Virus record (IMG/VR): IMGVR_UViG_3300031951_000096 | Coordinates: 1-64,000 of that record | Strand: one strand, 5' to 3' | DNA length: 64,000 bases | Origin: a virus | In this document: positions 1 through 6,845 of the stretch, piece by piece | Layout: each line of letters begins with the position of its first letter | Numbering within the stretch: the first letter of the stretch is position 1 | Translations under genes and position numbers: made by a program | Notes under the pieces: generated by a model | What the model saw: only the letters and a program-made list of their open reading frames with translations | What the model was told of the DNA's origin: nothing | Database searches by the model: none

Positions 1-1
1 T

Positions 2-337
2 GGAGATGATATAAGGGCCATATTTGATAATAAAGATTACTCCGAAGCAGGAAGGAGAAAGAACATAGAACTTGCTCAACGAATGGCTAAGTTTTTTCAC
101 CACAAAGGTAATGTGGCAATTGTCTCATTAGTTTCTCCTTATAGAGACCAAAGAGAAGCATTTAAAACCGAAATGGGTGAGAATATAAAAGAATTATATG
201 TTCATACTACCGATATAAGGGGTAGAGAATCGTTTCACGTTTCTAACTACGAACCGCCGTTGAAAAACTTTATAGATGTAGATACGACAGATGAGGATGA
301 GTTTACAACATTTCAAAGATTAAAATCACTAATATGA
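2..337 (+). CDS. cysC: Adenylylsulfate kinase (APS kinase), 5' truncated by window edge
   Basis: The frame is open from base 2 and matches the C-terminal two thirds of APS kinase. It reads GDDIRAIF, then SEAGRRKNI, then VSLVSPYRDQR, which correspond to the family blocks DGDNxR, SxxDRxENIRR and ISPYRxxR. The enzyme phosphorylates APS to PAPS, the sulfuryl donor for sulfotransferases, and two sulfotransferase genes lie downstream (5070 and 9007). The Walker A end is outside the window. An internal ATG at 83 would start too late and remove conserved blocks, so it is not the start. The protein ends in KSLI, the tail shared across this cluster. The stop codon overlaps the next ATG (ATGA). Family call is secure; activity cannot be judged without the N-terminus. 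Confidence 0.88.
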   Translation, partial: GDDIRAIFDNKDYSEAGRRKNIELAQRMAKFFHHKGNVAIVSLVSPYRDQREAFKTEMGENIKELYVHTTDIRGRESFHVSNYEPPLKNFIDVDTTDEDEFTTFQRLKSLI

Positions 338-741
338 AAAAATATGCAATGTTTATTGGAAGGTGGCAGACTTGGCACGCCGGACACGAATGGTTAATCC
401 GCCAACAATTGGATAAAGGGAAAGATGTTTGGGTAGCAATTAGAGATGTTCCGAAAGATGAGAACAATCCTAAGTCTGCTCATCAGGTTTTAATGGATTT
501 GTGTAAAGAACCTTTTTTTGTAGAAAACTCAAAGAAAATATACATAAGTGTGATACCAGATATCGAATCGGTAAACTATGGTAGAGCAGTTGGATATGAG
601 GTAATATATCATACTCCTCCGAAAGAAATCGAAGCCATAAGCGGAACTGCGATTAGAAAAAAATACATCGATTCTAACGGTGATGTAATTGTTTATAATA
701 TAGATAACGATGATAGTAGAGAGAAAGAGGCACATAGCTAA
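334..741 (+). CDS. HxGH nucleotidyltransferase (cytidylyltransferase-like fold)
   Basis: This 135-aa protein has the nucleotide-binding HxGH motif (H15-A-G-H18, within GRWQTWHAGH) and a C-terminal ISGTAIR block at residues 102-108. Both are hallmarks of the adenylyl/cytidylyltransferase superfamily, for example NMN adenylyltransferase, which transfers NMP from an NTP to a phosphorylated substrate. Its position between APS kinase and DUF2061 suggests a role in nucleotide or sulfate activation, but it lacks the sequence of classical ATP sulfurylase, so the substrate is open. The start overlaps the cysC stop by 4 bases, implying translational coupling. It does not carry the shared KSLI-type tail. 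Confidence 0.75.
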   Translation: MKKYAMFIGRWQTWHAGHEWLIRQQLDKGKDVWVAIRDVPKDENNPKSAHQVLMDLCKEPFFVENSKKIYISVIPDIESVNYGRAVGYEVIYHTPPKEIEAISGTAIRKKYIDSNGDVIVYNIDNDDSREKEAHS

Positions 742-925
742 AACTATATCATATCGAATAGTTTCAACTCTAATAGGGTTTGGTATTATGTGGTGGGTAA
801 GTGGCTCAATTAAAGTTGGTGCAGCATTTGGTGTAGCAGAATTAATCTATAAACCTATTCAGTATTATCTTCACGAAAGAGTTTGGTATAAGTGGATAAA
901 GTTTGGCCTTAAAAAGGATAATTAA
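710..925 (+). CDS. DUF2061 small membrane protein
   Basis: This 71-aa protein fits the DUF2061 family: a basic start (ERKRHIAKTISYR), a hydrophobic segment at about residues 15-30, a second at about 33-48, and a Tyr/Trp-rich end (HERVWYKWIKFG). It should sit in the inner membrane as a two-helix hairpin. Its molecular function is unknown. From memory, DUF2061 genes in bacteria are often next to sulfate-activation genes, which fits the adjacent cysC, but I cannot verify this here. The start lies 32 bases inside the preceding gene, so expression is probably coupled. Confidence 0.75.
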   Translation: MIVERKRHIAKTISYRIVSTLIGFGIMWWVSGSIKVGAAFGVAELIYKPIQYYLHERVWYKWIKFGLKKDN

Positions 926-926
926 T

Positions 927-1550
927 ATGAAACCTAGCATTTACATTTGCGGTGATAGTTTTGTAGATTGGGATATGCCTGAAACTCATTGGACTAATTA
1001 TTTATCCAATCACTACAATGTTATTAAGTTAGGAAAATTTGGCGCGGATAATCATTCTATTCTTTATCAAACAGGTTTAATTCCAAAATACGAATATGGT
1101 GATAGATTAGTGATTGTATTTAGTGCACCAGGTAGATTTCCAAGAAGATTTTTTGGGGAAAGAGAAACACATCATCATATAAAATATTTTAATTGGGAAT
1201 GGTATAAAGATAAACAATTTGCAAAAAAATTATTAGAAGTTAGATTATCCGAAACATCACATTGGTTAAATGGTGAAAGAAATAATGAAATACTATTTTT
1301 AAAAAAACTTAAAGAGTTGTATAATGATTTTTCTCCGGTATTTGTGACCTGGAATGAAGATTTTCATAAGATGACTTCTGATTTTGTTGAGTTGATTCAG
1401 GTTACTTCGATTGCAGATGAAGGAGGTGATCCTATGGATTGGCATCCTGGTTGGAAAGGTTGCTATGAATTTTATAAAAAAATGCATACCTTTTTAGATA
1501 TAAAAGATGATTTAGTGGCCTTTCAATCTAAAACAAATAAAATAATATGA
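927..1550 (+). CDS. SGNH/GDSL-like protein
   Basis: This 207-aa protein begins with a strand followed by GDSFVDW (block I of the SGNH hydrolase fold, nucleophile Ser in G-D-S). Near the C-terminus it has DWHPGWKG, where the D-x-H pair expected in block V can be seen. Such enzymes remove acyl groups from sugars or lipids. I chose the ATG at 927 because it directly follows the stop of the previous gene; the upstream in-frame start at 903 would overlap it and places extra residues before the GDS strand. The protein ends NKII. Four more SGNH-like genes occur in the window (10354, 25703, 46796, 47634). Substrate unknown. Confidence 0.65.
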   Translation: MKPSIYICGDSFVDWDMPETHWTNYLSNHYNVIKLGKFGADNHSILYQTGLIPKYEYGDRLVIVFSAPGRFPRRFFGERETHHHIKYFNWEWYKDKQFAKKLLEVRLSETSHWLNGERNNEILFLKKLKELYNDFSPVFVTWNEDFHKMTSDFVELIQVTSIADEGGDPMDWHPGWKGCYEFYKKMHTFLDIKDDLVAFQSKTNKII

Positions 1551-2065
1551 AATTATTGTTAGATGATTTTTTGTATTTAAAATCTCAATTGGAAATAACT
1601 CCATTGATGAATGATGATGAAATTAAGTTCGTAAAATCTGCACATTCTCAACTTTATTCCACATATATTGGAGAAAAAGGGGATGATGTGGCTCTTATTA
1701 CCGAAAATTCTATAATATATTCATTAAAAAACAAAAATCTTAACAACTTTTTATGTGAGAAATTAGAAGAACCCATTGAGTATTTGTATATGATACATAA
1801 ACACATCTATGGTGTAGGTGATTTTGCGAAAAAACATAAAGATAGATATGCAACACATAAAACGGTAAGTATAATTTTATCAGATGAATTTGAGGGAGGG
1901 GATATGTATGTAAATGATAAAAAGATACAATTAAATACAAACGGTGAATATGTAAGTTTCTTTGGTGGTAATGATTTTCATGAAGTAAAGCCGATTACAA
2001 AAGGAAATCGAGAGGTATTAATTGTTTGGTTTTCAAAAAAACAATCAAAATTTTCTTTAATATGA
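1547..2065 (+). CDS. 2OG-Fe(II) oxygenase (prolyl-hydroxylase-like)
   Basis: This 172-aa protein has the double-stranded beta-helix pattern of 2-oxoglutarate/Fe(II) dioxygenases: H97-K-D99, then FEGGDMYV, distal H145 (FHEV) and R155 for 2OG binding. Known relatives hydroxylate prolyl or other residues, or small molecules. The N-terminal 70 residues are not recognisable. The start overlaps the SGNH gene stop (ATGA) and the protein ends FSLI, so it belongs to the coupled cluster. It is one of eight 2OG oxygenases in the window. The substrate cannot be predicted. Confidence 0.82.
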   Translation: MKLLLDDFLYLKSQLEITPLMNDDEIKFVKSAHSQLYSTYIGEKGDDVALITENSIIYSLKNKNLNNFLCEKLEEPIEYLYMIHKHIYGVGDFAKKHKDRYATHKTVSIILSDEFEGGDMYVNDKKIQLNTNGEYVSFFGGNDFHEVKPITKGNREVLIVWFSKKQSKFSLI

Positions 2066-2619
2066 TTGGTAAATTTAAAGTTTTCGAAAATGTATTCTCT
2101 AAAGAAGAATGTAATCAGATACTTAATAAGTGTGTAAATGAATCGGTTTTAAAAATAGCGGAAGTGTATGATAGTAAATTAATGAATAATGTTATTGATG
2201 TTAGTAAAAGAAAATCTAAAGTTGCGGGAATCGATTTGGAAGAACTTAATGATAGAATTATTAAAAAGCTAAAAGAATACTTTGGTATAAAAGGATACAA
2301 TTTCAAAATTTCAAACTATCAATTTACTAAATACCAAAATGGAGATTATTTTAATTGGCACACCGATTCTTCAGATGATGTATATAATCAACGAATTTTA
2401 ACAATTGTAATTCAACTTAACGATGAATATGAAGGAGGTGAATTAGAGTTAGAAATTGATGGTAAGGTATATTCGTTAAAAAAAGGAATAGGTAATTTAT
2501 TTGCATTTTCATCTTTAACTAAACATAGAATTAAAGAAATTAAAAATGGAGTTAGGTATTCAATTGTTAATTGGTTGGAATTAGAAACACAAAAAAATTA
2601 TAAGAAAACATTATTATAA
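2062..2619 (+). CDS. 2OG-Fe(II) oxygenase (PKHD/prolyl 4-hydroxylase-like)
   Basis: This 185-aa protein has a complete facial triad and 2OG site: H100-T-D102, H155 and R165, with the family block NDEYEGGELEL between them. The start at 2062 overlaps the previous stop (ATGA); a longer start at 2026 is possible but would run inside the upstream gene. It is a clear paralogue of the oxygenase at 4501, sharing NKYxxGDFxxWHxDS and IQLNDxYxGGE patterns. It ends KKTLL. The gene after it (2619) is the halogenase, sharing one base, so the two are probably translated together and may act on the same product. Confidence 0.85.
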   Translation: MIGKFKVFENVFSKEECNQILNKCVNESVLKIAEVYDSKLMNNVIDVSKRKSKVAGIDLEELNDRIIKKLKEYFGIKGYNFKISNYQFTKYQNGDYFNWHTDSSDDVYNQRILTIVIQLNDEYEGGELELEIDGKVYSLKKGIGNLFAFSSLTKHRIKEIKNGVRYSIVNWLELETQKNYKKTLL

Positions 2620-3860
2620 TGAAAAAAATAATCATAATCGGAGGTGGGACTGCTGGATGGCTTACTGCTCTAATAGTAAATAAATTTTGGGAAAATACAA
2701 ATGTAACATTGGTAGAAAGTTCCAAAATAGGAATACTAGGAGCGGGCGAAGGAAGCACACCAAACTTCGGTAGAATTTTATCATTATTAGGTATAAATCA
2801 AAAAGATTTTTATGAAAAAACAGGTGCTACAAATAAGCGTGGGCTAAACTTAATAAATTGGCTTGGAGATGGTAGCACAGCAAAACATTTATTTACAGGT
2901 GAAGAGCCAACTGTTTTTACAAAATCATTTGGTTATCATTTTGATGCAAGAAAAGTTGCAGATTACTTTAAACAAATAGCAATAGATAGGGGTGTTAATT
3001 GGATTGATGGGGAAATAGAAACAATTAATAATACAGGTGAGTTTATTAAAAGTTTCAAATTAGTAGATGATAGAATAATTAGTTCTGATTTTGTTTTTGA
3101 CTGTAGTGGATTTAATAGATTAGTTGGAAATCTATTTAATGAGGAATGGGTTGATTATTCAAAATATTTAATGATTAATAGTAGCATTGCATTTTTCCTA
3201 CCTCAAAATAAAAAACTTACAATTAAAGATAAGACATATACAAATATGGTTGCTATGAGTTGTGGGTGGATGTGGCAAATTGAACTACAACACAGATGGG
3301 GATGTGGCTATTCTTTTAATAAAGATTATATAACAGTAGAAGATGCGAAAAAAGAAGTTGAAGACTATTTAGGGCATGAAATAGAAATTCAAAAAGTGTT
3401 TAGTTATAATCCAGGTAGATATAAAAGAAGTTGGATTGGTAACTCTATATCAATAGGATTATCATATGGGTTTATAGAACCATTAGAAGCAACATCGTTG
3501 ATGTCGACTATTATGCAACTTAAAAGATTGGTTGATAAAAACTTTGATGAAAATTATAAAGATGGGTTCAATAAATGGTGTGAAGAAATTAATGAGCAAA
3601 ATATGATGTTTGTTAGATACCACTATTTAGCGGAAAGATTGGATAACAAATTTTGGATTGATGCATATAATAAACCAATTCCAAAAAAATTGAAACAAAT
3701 ACTAGATAAAGATAACAACATTATTATCAAAAACGATAGAGATTTATTGAAATCCTTTGATTTAGTAGAAACTCCACAAAATATGTTGACATTCTTTACA
3801 CACAATTATCAAACTATTTTTAGAAAAAATAAAAAAGTATTAAAAAAAGAATTAATTTAA
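2619..3860 (+). CDS. Flavin-dependent tryptophan-halogenase family protein
   Basis: This 413-aa protein has the full set of signatures of the tryptophan-halogenase family: GGGTAGW at residues 8-14 (FAD binding), GAGEGST at 41-47, the conserved lysine K73 that forms the haloamine, the W-x-W-x-I box (W217, W219, I221) and FIEPLEATS around E290. These enzymes use FADH2 and O2 to make hypohalous acid and halogenate electron-rich aromatics. The protein is shorter than the roughly 500-540 residues of PrnA/RebH, as seen for phage halogenases such as VirX1 of a cyanophage, which iodinates varied small aromatics. The box has Glu where most have Pro (WxWxIE). No flavin reductase is visible nearby, so a host one would be needed. 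Ends KKELI. Confidence 0.9.
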   Translation: MKKIIIIGGGTAGWLTALIVNKFWENTNVTLVESSKIGILGAGEGSTPNFGRILSLLGINQKDFYEKTGATNKRGLNLINWLGDGSTAKHLFTGEEPTVFTKSFGYHFDARKVADYFKQIAIDRGVNWIDGEIETINNTGEFIKSFKLVDDRIISSDFVFDCSGFNRLVGNLFNEEWVDYSKYLMINSSIAFFLPQNKKLTIKDKTYTNMVAMSCGWMWQIELQHRWGCGYSFNKDYITVEDAKKEVEDYLGHEIEIQKVFSYNPGRYKRSWIGNSISIGLSYGFIEPLEATSLMSTIMQLKRLVDKNFDENYKDGFNKWCEEINEQNMMFVRYHYLAERLDNKFWIDAYNKPIPKKLKQILDKDNNIIIKNDRDLLKSFDLVETPQNMLTFFTHNYQTIFRKNKKVLKKELI

Positions 3861-4501
3861 TGGAAAAGTTATATTTTAATGATACCACTTTTATTTGGAA
3901 AACAAAACTAAATAAATTAACCGATAAATCATTATTTCTAAAAGAAGCCTATTCAGTTATTGACTCTCAACCTGGTGTCAAAACTGATGGATTTGGATAT
4001 AAAAAGGAATGGAATAATAATTTAAATTTTATAGGTAAAATTGAGATTAAAAGTAAATTAGATGAAGTTATTCAAAATGGCATAGATTTATGTAAAGAAC
4101 TTTACACTACAAATAACTTACCTTTTAATAAAATTAATATTGATGCTTGGGTAAATGTAGTTAGATCTATAGATCCAATTCAACCAAACTTTTACGATGA
4201 TAATCAAAAGTTTCATATTCATACTGAAATCAATAAAAAAACAAAATCATTTCCACCATCCTATACCTATGTTTATTATATTCAAATGCCAGATGTAATG
4301 AATGGAGAAGATGGTGTATTATATTTTAAAGGTAAAGATGGTCAAGAGTATTGGATTAGACCTGAAGAGGATGATTTAATCATAATGGAAGCAGATATGC
4401 CTCATTCTCCAAACAACGCTCCTAATTCAACTATTGATAGAATAGTATTAGCGGGGAATGTTGGGTTTGAATATATTAAAAAAGAAAAATCAATAATATA
4501 A
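3860..4501 (+). CDS. 2OG-Fe(II) oxygenase-like protein (2OG-FeII_Oxy_5 type)
   Basis: This 213-aa protein resembles the phage 2OG oxygenase subfamily common in marine T4-like phages. It has an N-terminal WxxxL region and INIDAWVNV, then H119-I-H121-T-E123 as the likely metal motif, MPHSP with H182, and DRIVLAGN with R194 for 2OG. The metal acid is Glu rather than Asp if H121/E123 is used. It shares one base with the halogenase stop, suggesting coupled translation. It ends EKSII. Cupin-type proteins are the main alternative, but the spacing favours an oxygenase. Confidence 0.72.
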   Translation: MEKLYFNDTTFIWKTKLNKLTDKSLFLKEAYSVIDSQPGVKTDGFGYKKEWNNNLNFIGKIEIKSKLDEVIQNGIDLCKELYTTNNLPFNKINIDAWVNVVRSIDPIQPNFYDDNQKFHIHTEINKKTKSFPPSYTYVYYIQMPDVMNGEDGVLYFKGKDGQEYWIRPEEDDLIIMEADMPHSPNNAPNSTIDRIVLAGNVGFEYIKKEKSII

Positions 4502-5070
4502 TGTTTGTAAGCTATATTGAAAATTTTTTAAACGAAGATGAATGTATTTCTTTAATTAATTTGGGCAATTCAATTGATTTAATCCAAATGAAATCTTCAA
4601 AATTTGTCAATGGAGAATTAGTTGGTGAAAACCTGGAATATGCAGGTAATAAAAGATTAGGGTGTTATTTTCTCAATGAACAACTTGATTTACCTATTGT
4701 AAAAAGCCTGACAAATAAAATTATTAATTTATCAAATAATTTAAATCCATTTAAAGGAATAGAATACAGCTATATTAAAAAATACTCTTTTAACAAATAT
4801 GGTGTAGGAGATTTTTTAGATTGGCATTCTGACAGTCATGAAATACTAAATGGAGCTACGATTACATTTATAATTCAACTAAATGATGATTATGATGGAG
4901 GTGAAATACAATATAATATAGATAATAACATTTATACGATTAATAAGAAAATAGGTAGCGTTTTTATATTTGATTCTAATATAAGTCACTCTGTCAAAAA
5001 GATAGAAAATAGAAATAGGTATTCCTTAAATGTTTGGCCATCTAAAAATGTTACCAAATCACTATTATAA
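4501..5070 (+). CDS. 2OG-Fe(II) oxygenase, paralogue of the 2062 gene
   Basis: This 189-aa protein has H109-S-D111, the block NDDYDGGEIQY, H163 (ISHSV) and R173 (RYSLNVW). It aligns over most of its length with the oxygenase at 2062, including the N-terminal FLNEDEC / FSKEEC region, so the two probably arose by duplication with divergence toward different substrates or positions. It shares one base with the previous stop and with the next start, and ends TKSLL. Confidence 0.85.
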   Translation: MFVSYIENFLNEDECISLINLGNSIDLIQMKSSKFVNGELVGENLEYAGNKRLGCYFLNEQLDLPIVKSLTNKIINLSNNLNPFKGIEYSYIKKYSFNKYGVGDFLDWHSDSHEILNGATITFIIQLNDDYDGGEIQYNIDNNIYTINKKIGSVFIFDSNISHSVKKIENRNRYSLNVWPSKNVTKSLL

Positions 5071-5858
5071 TGCTAGTAGATAATAAGTTTATATATTTAA
5101 GTTTACCGAGATGTGCATCTACTTCGTTTCACTATTCTTGTATTATAAATAATATTGGCGTAAAAACTAATAATGGTGAATGGGAAGTATCAAATGAACA
5201 TATTGATTTTAATTCAATTGAAAAAGAAGATTTAATGAATCATATATTTCATGGACATGAAACCATTTCAGATTTACAATCTAAATTTGGTATTGATGTT
5301 CCTGTGATAGCGGTTAATAGAGAAAGACATGAGCGTTTCTATTCATTCTACAAACATATGTTATCCGATTTTAAACGATTGGGTTATTTAGATTTTTATG
5401 ATACGTTTTCCCATTTTACTTTGAATGAATTATTTTTTTTCACAAAAGATGATTTAATTAGCAAAAAGACGAGATGGGATAAAATTTCAGATTATCTAAT
5501 TGAATTAAAATTAATTAACCAACCGGTCGATATTAACGTAACTTTATCAAGTAGAAAAAACGAAGAAAATTATTGGAAAGAAAAGAATGGTTATCTGGTT
5601 AATCTAATTGATATCCTATTAACTCCGATTTCTTTTTGGACAAATCATAACCCAAATATAATATGGTTTGAATTTGATAAACTGCAAGATTTAGATAAAT
5701 GGGTATCTGATAAAACTAAAAAACCATTTAAAATACAATATGTAAATTCTAGTAAAAATATAAAAACAAATCTACCATTAGATGACAATTTTGTTGTCAA
5801 ATATAATAGTATTTATGATTACTATGATTTACATAAAACAACTAAAACCTTAATATAA
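5070..5858 (+). CDS. Sulfotransferase-family protein (PAPS-dependent)
   Basis: This 262-aa protein opens with FIYLSLPRCASTSFH (residues 7-21), the 5'-phosphosulfate-binding loop with the P-R-x-x-S-T-S arrangement. VIAVNRERHERFYSFY (79-94) matches the 3'-phosphate-binding block, usually R-x-P-x-x-R-x-x-S-x-Y/F. Such enzymes move the sulfuryl group of PAPS to a hydroxyl or amine of a sugar, tyrosine or small molecule. APS kinase in the same gene run supplies PAPS. The R-x-P of the usual motif is R-E-R here, so substrate or efficiency may differ. The protein ends TKTLI. Confidence 0.78.
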   Translation: MLVDNKFIYLSLPRCASTSFHYSCIINNIGVKTNNGEWEVSNEHIDFNSIEKEDLMNHIFHGHETISDLQSKFGIDVPVIAVNRERHERFYSFYKHMLSDFKRLGYLDFYDTFSHFTLNELFFFTKDDLISKKTRWDKISDYLIELKLINQPVDINVTLSSRKNEENYWKEKNGYLVNLIDILLTPISFWTNHNPNIIWFEFDKLQDLDKWVSDKTKKPFKIQYVNSSKNIKTNLPLDDNFVVKYNSIYDYYDLHKTTKTLI

Positions 5859-5859
5859 A

Positions 5860-6489
5860 ATGCTTTATTCCGACAAAATATATGAAGTTTTTGACGATTT
5901 GCTATCAGTAGATGAGCAAAAAATCTTATATAACTATGCGAACAATAGTGAGATTAAATGGAATGAAACAGAGAATATAACAGGAAATTACGGTGGTAAA
6001 AAAAATACACATAAATTTCCTGCAAAAGTTCATCCTCAAATCGACTGTAAGAACGAACAAATAGATGAGCTAATTAAGAATATACAACGTATTATATCCA
6101 AAAAAATAGGATTAGAATTTGTAACCACTTACAGATGGAAAATTAACCATACATCTCCGTTAAATTATGAGTATAACCCAATTGATTTATTACACTATGA
6201 TAGAATAGCAGAACATATTGCTGCAGTATATTATATTAATGATATAGATGGTGATACGTGTATTTATCGTAATAAATTTGGAGATAACGCAGAGACGTAT
6301 ATGGAAAATTTTGATAATGTAAATTTAGATTCTTTTGAACTATTGACTAAAATTTCTCCAAAAATGGGAAGATGTTTAGTTTTTGATGGGAGATATGCAC
6401 ATCACGCAAATTATCCAACTAAAGGTAGTAGATATATACTTAATTTAAATTTTGTTGCAAAACCCCTAAAAACAAATTCTTTATTATAG
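5860..6489 (+). CDS. 2OG-Fe(II) oxygenase
   Basis: This 209-aa protein has H112-Y-D114 after a long N-terminal half, a strand AAVYYINDIDGDTCIY, H181/H182 (YAHHANYP) and R191 (GSRYILNLNF). This is the HxD...H...R layout of the superfamily, closest in style to phage and hypothetical 2OG proteins that act on unknown acceptors. Between the two metal motifs there is an insertion of about 30 residues (ETYMENFDNV region), not present in the shorter paralogues at 2062 and 4501. It starts one base after the sulfotransferase stop and ends TNSLL. Confidence 0.8.
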   Translation: MLYSDKIYEVFDDLLSVDEQKILYNYANNSEIKWNETENITGNYGGKKNTHKFPAKVHPQIDCKNEQIDELIKNIQRIISKKIGLEFVTTYRWKINHTSPLNYEYNPIDLLHYDRIAEHIAAVYYINDIDGDTCIYRNKFGDNAETYMENFDNVNLDSFELLTKISPKMGRCLVFDGRYAHHANYPTKGSRYILNLNFVAKPLKTNSLL

Positions 6490-6498
6490 TTAATTATT

Positions 6499-6804
6499 AT
6501 GAAAATAAATGGTATTAAATACGATTATAAAGAAATTTTTAATGCATGGATAACTGCCAGAAACCCATCTGATGATGAGAAAAAATTAGCAGAAAGAAGG
6601 TATTCTATTTGTTCAAAATGTGAATTAAAAAAATCCGTCATAAAAAATCAAAAGTGGTCTGAATATTGTAAAGGGTGTGGCTGCCCCCTTAATAAAAAAA
6701 TATTTACTAAAATTTATAATAGCTGTCCACTCCTAAAATGGGAAGAGTGTGATAATGGGTTTATTGAAAAGATAGAGGATAAGCGTGAAAAATCAATAAT
6801 TTAA
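6499..6804 (+). CDS. Small Cys-rich zinc-ribbon-like protein
   Basis: This 101-aa protein has C38-x2-C41 and C57-x2-C60-x-C62, followed by C76 (SCPLLKW) and C84. The two CxxC pairs suggest a zinc ribbon or knuckle that could bind zinc or act in protein contact. I recognise the pattern CSKCELKK...CKGCGCPLNKK from phage hypothetical proteins but know no function. It is the last gene before the only real gap in the first 8 kb and still ends EKSII, although 41 bases separate it from the next start. This shows that the tail is not simply a by-product of stop/start overlap. Confidence 0.7.
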   Translation: MKINGIKYDYKEIFNAWITARNPSDDEKKLAERRYSICSKCELKKSVIKNQKWSEYCKGCGCPLNKKIFTKIYNSCPLLKWEECDNGFIEKIEDKREKSII

Positions 6805-6812
6805 GTTTATAT

Positions 6813-6821
6813 ATATTTATA
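6813..6821 (+). promoter_or_regulatory. Candidate phage late promoter element (ATATTTATA)
   Basis: The only sizeable gap in the first 8 kb carries ATATTTATA 24 bases before the ATG of the ATP-grasp/Hint gene. The same core recurs before structural and other phage genes at 20619, 30809, 42671, 44640 and 46081, with variants at 27620, 37889 and 56886. It does not fit the host TAnnTTTG box. The gp55-like sigma factor encoded at 23292 is a plausible reader. Inference only. Confidence 0.5.
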
Positions 6822-6845
6822 GTTGAAAAAAGATAATTGTAACAA

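Noticed and set aside
529-735. Minus-strand open frame of 68 codons opposite the nucleotidyltransferase gene
   Set aside because: It is antisense to a gene with clear motifs, and its composition (I, Y, F runs) is that of a shadow frame. The same applies to other antisense frames at 1299, 2567, 9156, 37537, 53819 and 59717.
903-926. Upstream start for the SGNH-like gene at 927
   Set aside because: It would overlap the DUF2061 gene and add residues before the conserved first strand. Starts at 2026, 12811, 15711, 16515, 18398, 44621 and 47628 were trimmed for similar reasons.
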